Shown here: positions 22,635 through 34,213 of the stretch, one piece after another
How the letters are laid out: each line of letters starts with the position of its first letter
How positions within the stretch are numbered: position 1 is the stretch's first letter
NCBI GenBank assembly: GCA_031761405.1
Contig: JASEVX010000011.1
Location: forward strand, 19,885,959 to 19,949,958
Reading direction: 5' to 3'
DNA: 64,000 bases
From: Serripes groenlandicus
Lineage: Eukaryota > Mollusca > Bivalvia > Cardiida > Cardiidae
The notes under the pieces: model-generated
Databases searched by the model: none
What the model saw: only the letters and a program-made list of their open reading frames with translations
What the model was told of the DNA's origin: nothing
Translations under genes and position numbers: made by a program

Positions 22635-25150
22635 ATGGTACAGTGAGTGTAATTATACGTATACTGATGGATAAGTTATTCTTTCCAGTCTATTTATCTA
22701 AACGAATGATTTATTAACCTCATTGAAAAGTACATGTTATCGTTGTATGTGTCATTTGCGCATTGAATGTATGTTAAGCAGTAATCACTTATTAATTTAT
22801 GTTAATTTACACAGAATTATGCAGCCTTCAATGACTGAGTCAGGTCCGTATGTTTCAATTTTATTTAAAAATAGTGTCATCGTTTGATATGTTATTGGAT
22901 TGTCGCATGTTAAGCAATGATCACTTATAAATGTATGTCAATTTACACAGCAATATGCAGCCTTCAATGACCGAGTCAAGTACCCGTTAAATGTACATGG
23001 GGTATTACAGGTATACATTGGCATGTGAGTCACCTTTTAGTTAAATAACACTTTCCTAATACATTGGCAAACAATTATTTATGCAATACATGGATGTATT
23101 GCAAATCCATGTATTGCAAAAGTATTTTATAGCGCTATGTTATCTGTTGAGTATGAGAGATCAGAAATTTCAGGCTAATTTTGAGTTATCTCATATTCTC
23201 ATGGACGTACTTACGTCTAGGTTAAAAACAAATACACCATGAGTGCGTTTTTATTACGTCACGTGTTTAAAAGAACTTTAGAGAATGTCACAAATCTGGA
23301 CTTAGAAAGTTACAATATCCACCATGTGCAATTGTCCTATTGACAAAAGTTTGTCTATAAAGATTTACATCTTAGAAAATTGGTAGAAATGGGGCCGATA
23401 TGGTCCTTTAATATTATATCAACCTTCATATGTATTTGAAACTGCGTCGAAGTGACTGTTTATATTTGTAAACGCGCCATATGAACACCGACTCTCGGGA
23501 TTTGGCGCAGTCTTACTAAGATCTTACCTGCGATCCATCTTGGCATCTGCTAGTAAAAATTGCATTGATCTGATATCGTATTTTAAGCCGCGCCCATCGT
23601 TATTTTAATGATTAACCAAGAATTAATCGTTAAAAACTACCCGGTCCTCATGCATCACATGGCTTTTGTTTGCTTTCGAATACTCATATTAGGTGAGTAC
23701 GTGACTATTCTAGAACAATTACTCGGTGAGTACGATGGTGGTTTTATTATCTACAAATTATTTAGACAATTACCACAATCTGAAATGTTTTACTCCAACA
23801 TGTTCTCGCAGGTCACACAAGAGAAGACTGCATAAACACATGAAATTATGGTCTTGATTAGATAATATTTCATACTACAAGTATCGTAGAGCTTTCAAAC
23901 TTCGTGATCTACCTCAGTCATTATTTTCGTTATTGTTTTGTCCCATGACCTTGTATTAGCAATCAATTGAGAAGTGCATCAGTATTAACTAATGTCTGAA
24001 GATTAATTTCGTACTCGACAATGTAGTTTATTTAAATGCTTGTGATCAAGAACTTAGGAGACCCGTATAAAAGAAAATGCAACCCATGCACATATTTAAC
24101 TATTAAAATACTTGTGTGAAACATTTCATTTGCTACACGTGAATATAAATGTACCTGTCTTGTGATTTGAAAGATAATTTGGCAGAAATTACCTTTAGTG
24201 GATCTTCTAAAAACATTCAAACCATATTGATTGGTTGAAAAACATGGCCACCCGGTGGTATCAGAGCAGCGGTAAAATGACAAACCGTCTAACAGTTGCA
24301 TTTACTCATTTGCTTCTATGAATAAAGGGTCCCCTTTGACCTCTTGTTTATCATATTACCGTAACAATTGGAATGAATTAGTACTTTGATACTAAGTGAC
24401 TTCTTTCATACCCAACTAGTGTCGTTCTTGCAACTTTTTAAATGCGCCGTTGAGTCCACAACAGACTTTTAGTTACGCTACACATGTTGTATGGACCAAT
24501 GTAGCATCCTTAGTGGAACAATGCTTGTTTGTTTTTAATTTTACTAGAATAAAACAGAAAATTATTTGCACATTCAAAAGAAAGGGATAAAATATTCATT
24601 ATTGTATAGGGAGCCATTCCTCTGACTTTTTGGGCACGGTGAAATTTCTGGTAGGAAGTCTTCGCCGAACTTGAAAAAATTATTTTAGTCATCCCGCAGC
24701 ACAAAATAGTCCTGCAATATTTTACAAATGAATACACATAAATGATACAGGAATGCTAAAACTGAAAGCAAATAAAATAATATACCTCTCTGAATTCTCA
24801 ACTTCCCAATATATGTTGTTCTGAAAATGGCTCTTTAAATGTTAATATAGCTAAAAGCAAAGAACGTTTTGGTTATAAATCAGTTAGACGGTATTCAACT
24901 TTATTAAAAAACACTTTCAACTTTCAACAAAATATGTTTTGTCCAATGTGAGACCACTTCAGTCTTATGGATTCATCTGGAATTTCGTCCGACTTAATTC
25001 CCTTTGACCTTTATATTGTTTCTAATACAGGGTTCTGTGAATAACATATGTCTTAATCTGCTTTAAGTATTAACTGGAGTTTATTTATTCCTAGGTTCAC
25101 CTTTGTTAAGGTATAGTAAAAACTTAACTCCCAAGGGATCGTTTCGGAAG
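22635..25150. repeat. Intergenic unit segment between genes C and D
   Basis: Copy of 8977-11492, with small indels. The inverted repeat TGCAATACATGGAT is repeated here at 23078-23117. No gene seen. Confidence 0.6.
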
Positions 25151-25373
25151 GTAACCCTTTCCATCATATAGATGCATGTTGACGCCTCTACAGAAGATGA
25201 CTTTTGGAAACATTGTGGAAAAAAGAGAAATAACTCATAAAAAGCCATTTCTCCTTCTGCCACATTGTTTTCAACTCTATTGAATTATTATACTTTCATG
25301 TATAGAGATTTTTTTATTCTTTTTGCCAGAAGTTTTTCTGCAGATTTGTTGTATGTGGGGGGAAAAGGGTTAA
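25151..25373. mobile_element. Palindromic MITE (TTAA family)
   Basis: Left end GTAACCCTTTCC, right end AAAAGGGTTAA; orthologous to 11493-11712. Confidence 0.65.
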
Positions 25374-25447
25374 ATATACGTCTAAAATGCGTACTTTTAA
25401 TGTATGCTGTTTATGGCAGTTATGCTTCAACATTATAAGAGGGATTT

Positions 25448-25801
25448 ATTGATTGATACGGGTTTAACGCCATTTCAACACTTTTTCAGTCATATCACGG
25501 CGGCAAGTTCACTTATCCGTGTGTTTCCTGGTTTACTACCACCAGTACTCCACACAACAGTCTTTCAGAACAACTGGCTGCTTTTCCACATAGACTGTTA
25601 GCCATTTGGTGGAATACGAATAACATTTATCCCATTGACTTTTATCAAAAGTAGTAAAGAGCATAGCCGAGCTGGGGCTCGAACTCACAGTATGTTGTGT
25701 TGTCAGTACTGGTGCAAGAAAGTCTGGACACGCAGGTATAGGTGAACTGACCGCCGTGACATAACTGAAAACTGATGAAACGGATTACACTCAAATCAAT
25801 A
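25448..25801 (-). mobile_element. Chimeric SINE (antisense head joined to sense tail)
   Basis: Same structure and same junction (25690/25691) as at 12029/12030: an antisense SINE truncated in its head, then a plus-strand 3' core ACTGACCGCCGTGACATAAC. Confidence 0.65.
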
Positions 25802-26120
25802 TATGTTAGCGGAACTAATGCGAAATACACAGATATTAGTGTGAATATATATATGACAGACAGTTAAACATTTCGATCAGTCCGGGAAAATGTAGATAAT
25901 CCCTTTCCCATATACAGCAAATACTTCCAAATTATGAAGGCAATTATATGTAAAATCTCTTTTACGGGTAAGTTTATTTATTTAAAATCACTGAGCAATT
26001 TCTTCTTTTGCCACACTGTTTTTAAAAGTCGTCAGCTTCAGAAAAGTCAGAAAGTGTCTGTAAGTGATAAAAGGGTAAAGCAACCTAACGATATTTAATT
26101 ATTTCTTATTTTTTTATTTC

Positions 26121-26126
26121 TTTATT
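26121..26126 (-). promoter_or_regulatory. Poly(A) signal of gene D
   Basis: Minus-strand AATAAA, about 106 nt past the stop codon, as in gene B. Confidence 0.45.
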
Positions 26127-26335
26127 TATCAAATTAAAAAGAAATGTCGCAATAATCTAGAAATTCTGTATAGATGTAATGCATATTGTATTATATACGT
26201 GTGATTTCTTTCTGTCTTTCTTCTTGAATATCTAGGCTGAAAATCTGTCTTCCGCCATTTTTCGAAGTAACTTTCTTGATACCTTTCCGTTAGATTCTTC
26301 TGGAAATTGATCCATAATCATGTAATGTCTGGGTA

Positions 26336-26346
26336 GGAATGTAAAC
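26336..26346. repeat. Target-site duplication, left copy
   Basis: GGAATGTAAAC at 26336-26346 and again at 29670-29680, flanking the LINE. Other gene copies read GGACTGTAAAC here, so the A arose in copy D before or at insertion. Confidence 0.9.
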
Positions 26347-26550
26347 TTGTTGTTGTTGTTGTTTGGCGTTGTTTACCCTCGCGCTCGGCATTAATGCCAT
26401 TTGGCGAGCAGCTATCGTTATGACTACTATTATTGTTTTCGGACTAGTGGTTTGCAGACTATCTAGTATATATATAGATATATACACATATATGTATATA
26501 CCTATATATATATAAGTTGTTGTTGTTTTTTTTTTTTTTTGTTTTTTGGT

Positions 26551-26590
<40 letters not shown>

Positions 26591-26949
26591 CTTCTTCTAC
26601 GGGTTAAGGGGGTTGAGGGGATTAGTGTTATAACTATTGTTTACTATATCATACATCATGCACATACCTATCGTTTATATATCTATTGTTTAATATATAG
26701 TACATTATGCACATTTCTATTGTTTATAAAACTATGTTTTAATCTATAATACAGCATGCACATATCTATTGTTTATTTGTCTAAAGATGTTAACTAATTT
26801 CCTTGAAATCATTATTATATTGTTGTTAAAATGTATTTCATTTCCGATTACCGAAAATAGAGTCTGTGCGCCCGACTAGGTCACGGGCCGTGAAAGACCC
26901 TACACAGAGCTCCACTTCTAGTTATCCCGTTATTTTATTGTTAAAAACA

Positions 26950-27415
26950 CCGATGAAGAATGAAGCAACAAAAAACCGCCCACACACTAACGTACTCCCT
27001 ATAAGATTGAAGTCAATCAAGCCAGCCGCCTAAAACAGTCCAGCTTGACGCCTCTTCTCTCTAGAAGACGGGAGAATGTGTGTCAGTCCATAGAATTGAG
27101 CTTGCGTTTATTTATTTTTAATATTTTTAAGGGCGCGGACGCGATAGCAGACACCCCCCAACAAACAATCTCGTTGAAAATGAATCAACATAAAACCCGC
27201 CCACACACCAACGTAATTCTTATAAGATTGAAGTCAATCAAGCCAGCCGCTTTAGCTAGTCCAGCTTGATGCTTTGTCTCTCTAGAAGACGGGAAAATGC
27301 GTGTCAATTCTTTGAATTGAGCTTGCGTTGTTTAGACCTCCCTGTGTCTAATAAAAAATGTAAGAATGGAGACAACAGGCCGGCCGCCTCAGTCAGTCCA
27401 GCCAGTCGTTTCCTC
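26950..27415. repeat. Direct repeats in the LINE 3' region
   Basis: CCGCCCACACAC at 26976 and 27197 begins two copies with a period of about 221 bp. They share AAGTCAATCAAGCCAGCCGC, AGTCCAGCTTGA and CTAGAAGACGGGA. A third, diverged piece lies at about 27345-27415. Confidence 0.7.
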
Positions 27416-27953
27416 TTTTGAAAACTGGAAAAGCAAAAGCCAAAGGGGTGTATTTGCTACAAGTCGCGGACGGGCGAATTGGGAGCCCTTTTTCCCATTT
27501 CCCCCTCTTGTACATCGGCCAGGGAAGAAGACAGCGCAACTTAAGAATAAAACATTACAAATTTCTACGTAGTTACAAGGGAATCTATGTTTTAGCACTT
27601 CCTGTAATAATTTAAAGGTCCCCTTTGAATAAGGAAGTGTATTTATTTAGTCTAAATTTCTGTTGTTTTTAGAACTGTAGGATTATAGGGTATCCCCTAT
27701 TGATTGAGATATATTTGCTTTTCCGCCTATATTTGATTTATTTGACTTGTAGAATGCTTAAAACTGTAAAAGATTATCTCAGCGTGGTCCCGGTCGAAAG
27801 TCCCAGTCGTTAATTAATTAAGCAATGATTAAATATTTAAGGATGCGATCATAGGCACCCCAAAACAAATAACATTGGCGAAAAGGGAGCAAAATTCATA
27901 AATTGCACTGTATTCAACCAGTTAAAAATGAACAAAAAGGAGATTACTACTAT

Positions 27954-29669
27954 TTAGATTTTGTCTGTCATCTGACAGTCAAGCAGGTAAGTCTCCAGGG
28001 CAAGAAATGTGGATGCTTGTAGAGCCTTCGACGGAAACAAAACGTTTTTCATCTCAAAGGCGACACCTATCCGTTGTAAAGCCCCAGAGAACTTAAATCT
28101 TGCCCTCCCATGAACGCTACAGTCCAGCAGATAATGTTCTGTTGTGTTTCGAACCTTACACTCTGGGCAAATGGGCGAGCCACCCAGAATGTGGTATCCC
28201 ACGCTACCTGTCAATAGATTGTGTTTTAGCCTCAAACGCGTCACAGCCCTGTCCACCCGTCTCGAGGTGGAGTAGGTCTGTGGCGGTTTGAAACTTATTC
28301 CATTATGATTTATATACTGGCTGTGTTGGTATTTTGCCAGCCTTTCTGCCCATTTGTTTTTCATTTTTGCTTTTATAAGTGCATAGATTTCTGATTTTGA
28401 CAGGGGAACGTTATCACATACAGAACTATTCAGTGCGCCCTTGGCCGCCATATCCGCTATTTCATTTCCCTGGAAGTTGACATGAGCTGGACACCAAACT
28501 AATGAAATTTTGATATTGTTAACATAGCACTGATCATGTAGGGATAGTATATTTTCTAAAATGTCAGGTCTAGAGTTACTATATCTATTTTGGATGGATT
28601 GTAGTGCCGAAAGTGAGTCAGACAGGATAGCAATTTGGTTTGGTCTGTTGTCTAGAGTCCAGTTAAGTGCATATCTTATGGCAGTGAGTTCTGCTGCATA
28701 TATGGATAAGTGTTTGCTAAGTCTTTGAGCTATGGTGATGTTTCGCTCTGGAATAACCATTGCAGCAGAAACTGCATTTTCTGTATTTTTGCTACCATCT
28801 GTGAATATTTGAAGGTGCTCTGAATAGATCTCGTCTACATAGACTTTTGTTTTTTTCAAAATAATATTGGGATTGTCCTTTTTTGTAAATTGAGAACTTA
28901 GGGATATGTCGACTTTGGGAGTAGATAATAACCATGGGGCGTCCAGACGCGGTCTGAAGTCTGCTATACTGAATTCATCGATCTGGTATTCCACTGCCAG
29001 CTGATTTACGGCGGCACCAAATGGTAATTGTGGGGTTTTGATCCTTTGGTATCTGGCCTTAACATAGAACCCAGATCCGATGATTTCGTTTACGGGATTG
29101 CAAGGTCTGCTTGCAACCCTAGCCCAATATTTTAAACTAAGCGATTCGCGTCGCAGATCCAGAGGCTCAATCCCTGCTTCTTGCTCTAATAGGGCTGATG
29201 GGGAGGATCGGAGTGCACCTAGGGCAATGACTAGGGCCTTATGCTGGATAGTATTTAACATTTTAATCCCTGTTTTTGTCGCACAATTATATACTATGGC
29301 ACCATAGTCTAATTTTGGACGTATTAAGGACTTGTAGAGAAGCAGGAGTGATTGTTTATTTGAACCAAATTTGGTACCCCTTAGCATTCTCATTATGTTC
29401 AAGTCCTTTTGACACCTGGCCGTTATTTCTTTTATATGCGGCTGAAAGTTGAATTTCTGATCAAGCGTCATACCTAAAAATTTGACTGTCTTCTGAAATT
29501 TTATTTTTGTGCCTCCTAAATTTACTTCTACTGGGTGCTGTTTTCTGTTTCCGAATAAAATCCCTACTGTTTTAGATTGTGAGATTTTGAAACCCCATTT
29601 CTGGGACCAGCGCCATATGCAGTCCAGCCCTACCTGAGCCTTTTTTTGTAGGGTTTTGACACGGACTCC
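27954..29669 (-). pseudogene. LINE ORF2 remnant: reverse transcriptase C-terminus, RNase H, zinc-finger-like tail
   Basis: About 571 codons open from the truncation point to the stop. The first part is the end of a reverse transcriptase (KFLGMTLD and FQPHI, then the thumb/connection region). The central RNase H has all four acidic residues in context: TDGS, AAEL, SDS and NEIAD. The C-terminal part has a CPEC-(x)n-EHYLLDC pattern typical of I/Nimb/R1-type ORF2 ends. The endonuclease and catalytic RT palm (YxDD) are missing, so this copy is dead although the remaining frame has no stop. It belongs to the mobile element, not to gene D. Confidence 0.88.
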
Positions 29670-29680
29670 GGAATGTAAAC
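29670..29680. repeat. Target-site duplication, right copy
   Basis: GGAATGTAAAC, matching 26336-26346. Confidence 0.9.
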
Positions 29681-31033
29681 ATTTTCTGTTTATCATTATA
29701 AACTGCGTCAAGGTAATCCCTAAGATTGACTTCCGAAACGTCACATCCGTGTTTCACAGTCACGCATGCGCAAATGACCTGATACAACTGAACATCCGGT
29801 ACAGGAACAATCATAGCAGATTCGACGCCGGGACATTTGTTCAGGACATCTTCTAATATAGAAGGAATTACATTCATGGCACCGGAAATAATCATATCAG
29901 AGATTCGCCCTTCTACAAACAGGTATCCGTTCGCATTCATTCGGCCATAGTCGTCCGTTTTATACCAACCATCTGACGTCATCGTTGCCGCTGTTTTCTG
30001 TCGATCATTCAAATATCCATTGAAAAGGAATGCAGTGCGTATGTAGATTTCGCCCTGTTTGTTAATCGGTACAACCGAACCATTCTTACCAACGACCTTG
30101 ATGTCCACGCCTGGACAAGGCCGACCACTCGCATAGTCCACCAGGTCTTCTTGTTTGTCAACTACCATGCTGGTACATATCAGGAATTCGGACCCACCAT
30201 ATGCAGTACCAAGGTAAGTGCAAATCTTACCTACGCACGCTGCAATCGCTTTCGTAATTGGTTGACCTCCTGTCCAAATCGTTTTAAGCGGCCAATCACT
30301 GGGTAATTCTTTCTGAAAAGTAGAAATTTAAAAAAAAAAAGATAAAAAGTATTTTCACACGCCGACAAAATCGGGTACAACTCGGCTGGCTTTCCCCCTC
30401 AAAATGAGGTTTGTGTCGTGCGGCCAATCAAGCGGCTGCATTTCACCTCATAAATTAGTATTATTACACAGCCTATTTGCCTAGGGTTTCATATATTTTA
30501 TGAATAGCCTGGGTATCGAGGATGATAGACCTTATACGAGACTAGATCGTACGCCTGTGTTGTGATATAATGACAGCAATAGTGTAAGAACATGTGTTAC
30601 CTGACGCTCCATAAGTTCGTGAATACCAGCAGGAAACACTTTAGCCAAGGTACACCTCTCTTTTCTGATGACATCCATCATTAACGATATCCTGTTCTCC
30701 GGGTCCGGACAGAAACCGGAAACAGTGAACCGGGTTTGACCAACGATGAGGGAAATGGGAAAGCCACCAACCCAGGAAAACGGCCTGTCGTTAAAGTAAT
30801 TGTCGTCGCCAGAGTAGAAATGCGTTGTTAATAATGGACGCAATTTCATAAAATTTGAATGTGAGTGTTGCACGAGTTTGGAAATCCCCGTGCTACCTGA
30901 TGTTTGGAACATGACCGCAATTTCATCCGGATTTACCCGGGGTAGTTCTGTTGGTTCGCTTTCTTCTTCTAGAATACCTTTAACAGTTAATACGTTTTCA
31001 TTTTCAGGTGGCAGTATGAACAACAAGCTTCGC

Positions 31034-31543
31034 AGGGATGGTATCTGTGAGCTATTCACTCTGCCTCTAGGACCCATTTCATCTAACAGGACTTTAAAAA
31101 TCGCACAATTACAATCGTTTAGGCCTGGGTCGAAAACAATTGACGCACAATTTCCCAGCTTCTCTATCAGTTTTATGAAATCACTTCCGTCTGTGTACGT
31201 AAACACCACGTTGACAACGCGTGCAGATGCCATCATGGCGCCGAATGTGGCATACAGGTATTCCGGACATGTCCTCGAAATAACGACCAGGGATGGTATC
31301 TGTGAGCTATTCACTCTGCCTCTAGGACCCATTTCATCTAACAGGACTTTAAAAATCGCACAATTACAATCGTTTAGGCCTGGGTCGAAAACAATTGACG
31401 CACAATTTCCCAGCTTCTCTATCAGTTTTATGAAATCACTTCCGTCTGTGTACGTAAACACCACGTTGACAACGCGTGCAGATGCCATCATGGCGCCGAA
31501 TGTGGCATACAGGTATTCCGGACATGTCCTCGAAATAACGACC
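31034..31543 (-). repeat. Perfect 255-bp tandem duplication in exon 1 of gene D
   Basis: 31034-31288 and 31289-31543 read identically. The unit is a multiple of three and keeps the frame. B, the closest sister, has a single copy. Confidence 0.93.
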
Positions 31544-31803
31544 ACATTTTCCCCCGGTTTCACGCCAAAGTTTATAAACGCCTTTGCCATCTTAACAGAT
31601 TGTTCATAAAGTTCCTTCCAGGAAACTGCAAATCGTGGCTCGGACGTGGAACAAAATACAACGGCGTCTTTATTTGGTATCGTCGACGCATAGTGTTGTA
31701 GACATCCGGGAATTGTCTGAAAGATGTGCTCTTCTTCAACGTCGACCTGTTCCCCTTTCCAATAACTTGTCTCGAGGTTTGATTTGCTCTCCGCGAGACC
31801 CAT

Positions 31804-32200
31804 AATACGAAATAATAGCAATCCTTAATTAGTATTTATACTTCAAAACACCAAGCCGCTATACGTTCCAATGCGACGATTGAAAGAAGGTGTAATTAGA
31901 TAGCGTTTAAACTTTGATTGCTTAGCTTGAGAACACTTGGTCCTTGTAAAATCCACAGAATTTACTAAACAAGAGTTTTATTTCCAAAGATTATTGAAAT
32001 GCTTTTTTATAAAATGGCAACTGATATAACATGTTGGTGCTACGACACAAAGTTGTTAAACAAAAGTAGTTGTCTGTTTGACAAGTGAATCAGCACTGAA
32101 AATGCATGACACCGAGGAGTAGGATAAGCCGTTTATATAGGTCAACTTCTTTTCGTTACACGTGTAGAAAAATAACTACCTGTGAATTCATGCTTATGAC
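31804..32200 (-). promoter_or_regulatory. Promoter and 5' leader of gene D
   Basis: Minus-strand TATATAAA at 32132-32139, 329 nt from the ATG, identical in spacing to gene B. Confidence 0.5.
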
Positions 32201-32760
32201 TCAATGGAAACATAATTACAGAAACATTTCTACGAGTAATTGGCGAACAGTGCAGATGATTTAGAAACAGACTCCGCGGACGCACCGGCTGATCTAGGTC
32301 TTCACGGGTCGCAAACGACTAACGTTTGGTTTTTTCGAAGAGCGTCCATCAATCGTACATCATGTAATGGGTTATCAAATAGAACGACGATGTTTATTTT
32401 CTTGACCTTGGGGTGCATATACATGTATATAGGCCTTCAACTTTTGATATCTAGACGGGAACCTCTCCCCTTTAACTTAGCAAGATGTCACCAAAAACAG
32501 TCCTATGCTGGAACCAGTTCATCCTGGGTTGCTTCAGTCACAACAATTGTCCATATTCGTGTAAGTTTATTCATATAAAAGCATGAAAAAAGCTTTAACC
32601 CTCTCCCACATACAACACAACTGAAGCAGACGACTTTGAACACATCTATGTAAAATTAAAGAAAATATCTGTAAAGGAAAGTATAATTATCGAATCGAGT
32701 TGAAAACATTGTAGCAAAAGGAGGAATTGCTCAATCGGTAGAAATGGGCCAATATTATAC
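32201..32760. repeat. Upstream unit segment of gene D
   Basis: Copy of 15641-16208, with the same MITE remnant near 32600. No gene; the open frame across it on the plus strand is interrupted in the sister copy. Confidence 0.5.
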
Positions 32761-33250
32761 AGCTATTTACTCCTCTTGAGGTCAATAGTGAAAAACTATT
32801 CTTCCAAGTCAATGACTATTGACCCAAAATAGAGAACTATTGACCGAGACGAAGTCGAGATCAATAGTTCTCTATTTCGGGTCAATAGTCATTTGCGAGG
32901 AAGAATAGTTTTTCACCATTGAACTCAAAGGGCGTAAATAGCTGTTTTATTATATATCTTCATGAAAAACGCATAATTTAACTATTTAATTTTGCTGTCA
33001 TCATTTTAATTGGGTAAATGTATGTAACGTAAATATAGATTCTAACATTAACACAGGATTATTATTGTAAATGCAGCAAGAATGCAGTATACTGTTACAT
33101 GACACGCGCGTTAATATGTTGGTTATACACGTGCATGACGTCATTTCAAATAATAACGTCATAACTGATGAACTATTGACTCGAAAATGGACTATTGGAC
33201 CTGAATTTTAGAATAAAAGTGAAAAGGAGTCAAATAGTCATTTTTTATTG
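32761..33250. mobile_element. Foldback element, sister of 16209
   Basis: 32761-32943 is the same 183-bp palindrome (centre GAGACGAAGTCGAG) followed by the TGACGTCA tail and a third arm-like copy near 33170. Confidence 0.7.
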
Positions 33251-33783
33251 AATCATACGTTACTGCTTCTCGTCCAATCAAATACTTTGATTCATAGTAG
33301 GTATATAATAAGGTCCTTTAATATTATAGTTTTTCCAAGTTTAGAACTATTAATTAGCAAACAAAAGACAGTACTGTCCATCATGCAAATACAAGCTAAA
33401 CAAGTAACATATATACTAAAATATGGTATAGATATATATTTTTCGAGTTTCCTGGTCAAACTATTGTGTATTAGATATGGAGAAAGGCGATCAAAGGATT
33501 ATATCATTTCTATGTATTAAGGAATTACTCCATTATGCATATAAATGAGAATTTAGAATATCTCATAATTCATATTTTAAAAAATATTAAGCAATGTTCA
33601 GTTTTTTTTTTTATTTTAAACATGTATATCTATGCAATCATTTTTGGACGGTACATCTAAGGTACCGTCTATAGTGGTGTGTATTTTGAGAAATCATACA
33701 ACAATTGGCTCCCCGATTATAAACAGAATGACAAAGTAAAGCTGGGAACCAAAATTCGAGATGTCTTTGCTTAACACTAATAT
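33251..33783. repeat. Upstream unit segment, D side
   Basis: Copy of 16700-17234. AT-rich, no gene seen. Confidence 0.5.
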
Positions 33784-34213
33784 ACAATTATCGCCTTTTA
33801 GTGAGGTCGATACGTGTTTTTGTCGACTTGATAAAAGTGATATCGACCGAGGACGAAGTCCGAGGTCGATATCACTTTTATCAAGTCGACAAAAACACGT
33901 ATCGACCGAACCTAAAAAGGCGATAATAGTTTTATTATTAAATTTTGTTGACATGTTCTTTGCATCAACATTATCTAAGATAATTTGTTTTTCTTCGTCT
34001 GACAGATGAACAAAGCGTCCGTCAGCCATTATGTTTGTTTATAGTATGACGTCATAGAACTTGTACCCGTGCTATTTCGCTCGCGGCCACGCGCTCCAAG
34101 TCAATTCGTCTTTTTTAGCTCCGCCCTAGAGTCAATTCCACTTTTTATCAGATATCATGTGACCGTGTCTGTGCCAATCAAAATCATTAAATAAATTGAT
34201 TTAATAATAATAT
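33784..34213 (-). mobile_element. Foldback element inserted in D unit, with promoter-like DNA and a coding start
   Basis: The sister block has the empty site at 17233-17235. The insertion is 430 bp with TAATAT on both sides (33778-33783 and 34208-34213). 33789-33925 is a near-perfect palindrome with arms of about 60 bp (TATCGCC... and GGCGATA) around GAGGACGAAGTCCGAG. The tail, read on the minus strand, has a GGGCGGAGCT GC box, TGACGTCA and then an ATG at 34029. The ATG opens a frame starting MADGRFVHLSDEEKQ with DAKN further on, which runs into the palindrome. The start resembles N-termini of Crypton-derived DUF3504-type proteins (from memory; weak). Confidence 0.75.

Larger units (their letters stand above)
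26347..29669 (-). mobile_element. 5'-truncated non-LTR retrotransposon with RNase H (I/Nimb-like)
   Basis: 3323 bp inserted in gene D in the same transcriptional sense. The 3' end (left) is a short (CAA)5-type tail, as in elements of the I group. A long 3' untranslated part (26347-27953) holds a T38 run (26553-26590 on plus), TA-rich DNA and direct repeats. The coding part starts abruptly at 29669 inside the reverse transcriptase, so the element is truncated at its 5' end, as is usual after target-primed reverse transcription. The exact clade is inference. Confidence 0.88.
26232..31803 (-). pseudogene. Gene D: AMP-binding synthetase interrupted by a LINE, with exon 1 duplication
   Basis: Exon 1 spans 30601-31803 (1203 nt) and exon 2 spans 29681-30312 plus 26232-26346 (632 + 115 = 747 nt, exactly the family length). 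A 3.3 kb LINE (26347-29669) flanked by an 11-bp duplication splits exon 2, 38 codons before the stop, removing the A10 lysine from any read-through product. Exon 1 carries a perfect tandem duplication of 255 bp (31034-31288 and 31289-31543) that repeats 85 residues (about 88-172) in frame, inside the N-terminal subdomain ahead of the P-loop. Everything else is open. B is the closest sister. The intron is only 288 bp: the minisatellite has gone. The TATA box is intact. A frameless product of about 36 foreign residues would follow the insertion point. Confidence 0.88.

Noticed and set aside
29572..29669. Alternative C-terminus of gene D reading into the LINE
   Set aside because: It is a read-through of the insertion; not shared by other copies and lacks the A10 lysine.
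30878..31609. 243-codon plus-strand open frame
   Set aside because: Antisense shadow of exon 1 of gene D, lengthened by the in-frame duplication; the other copies give similar antisense frames of varying length.
32240..32578. 112-codon plus-strand frame starting MANSADDLETD
   Set aside because: The same start in the B unit (15686) stops after 71 codons because of single-base differences; no protein similarity recognised.
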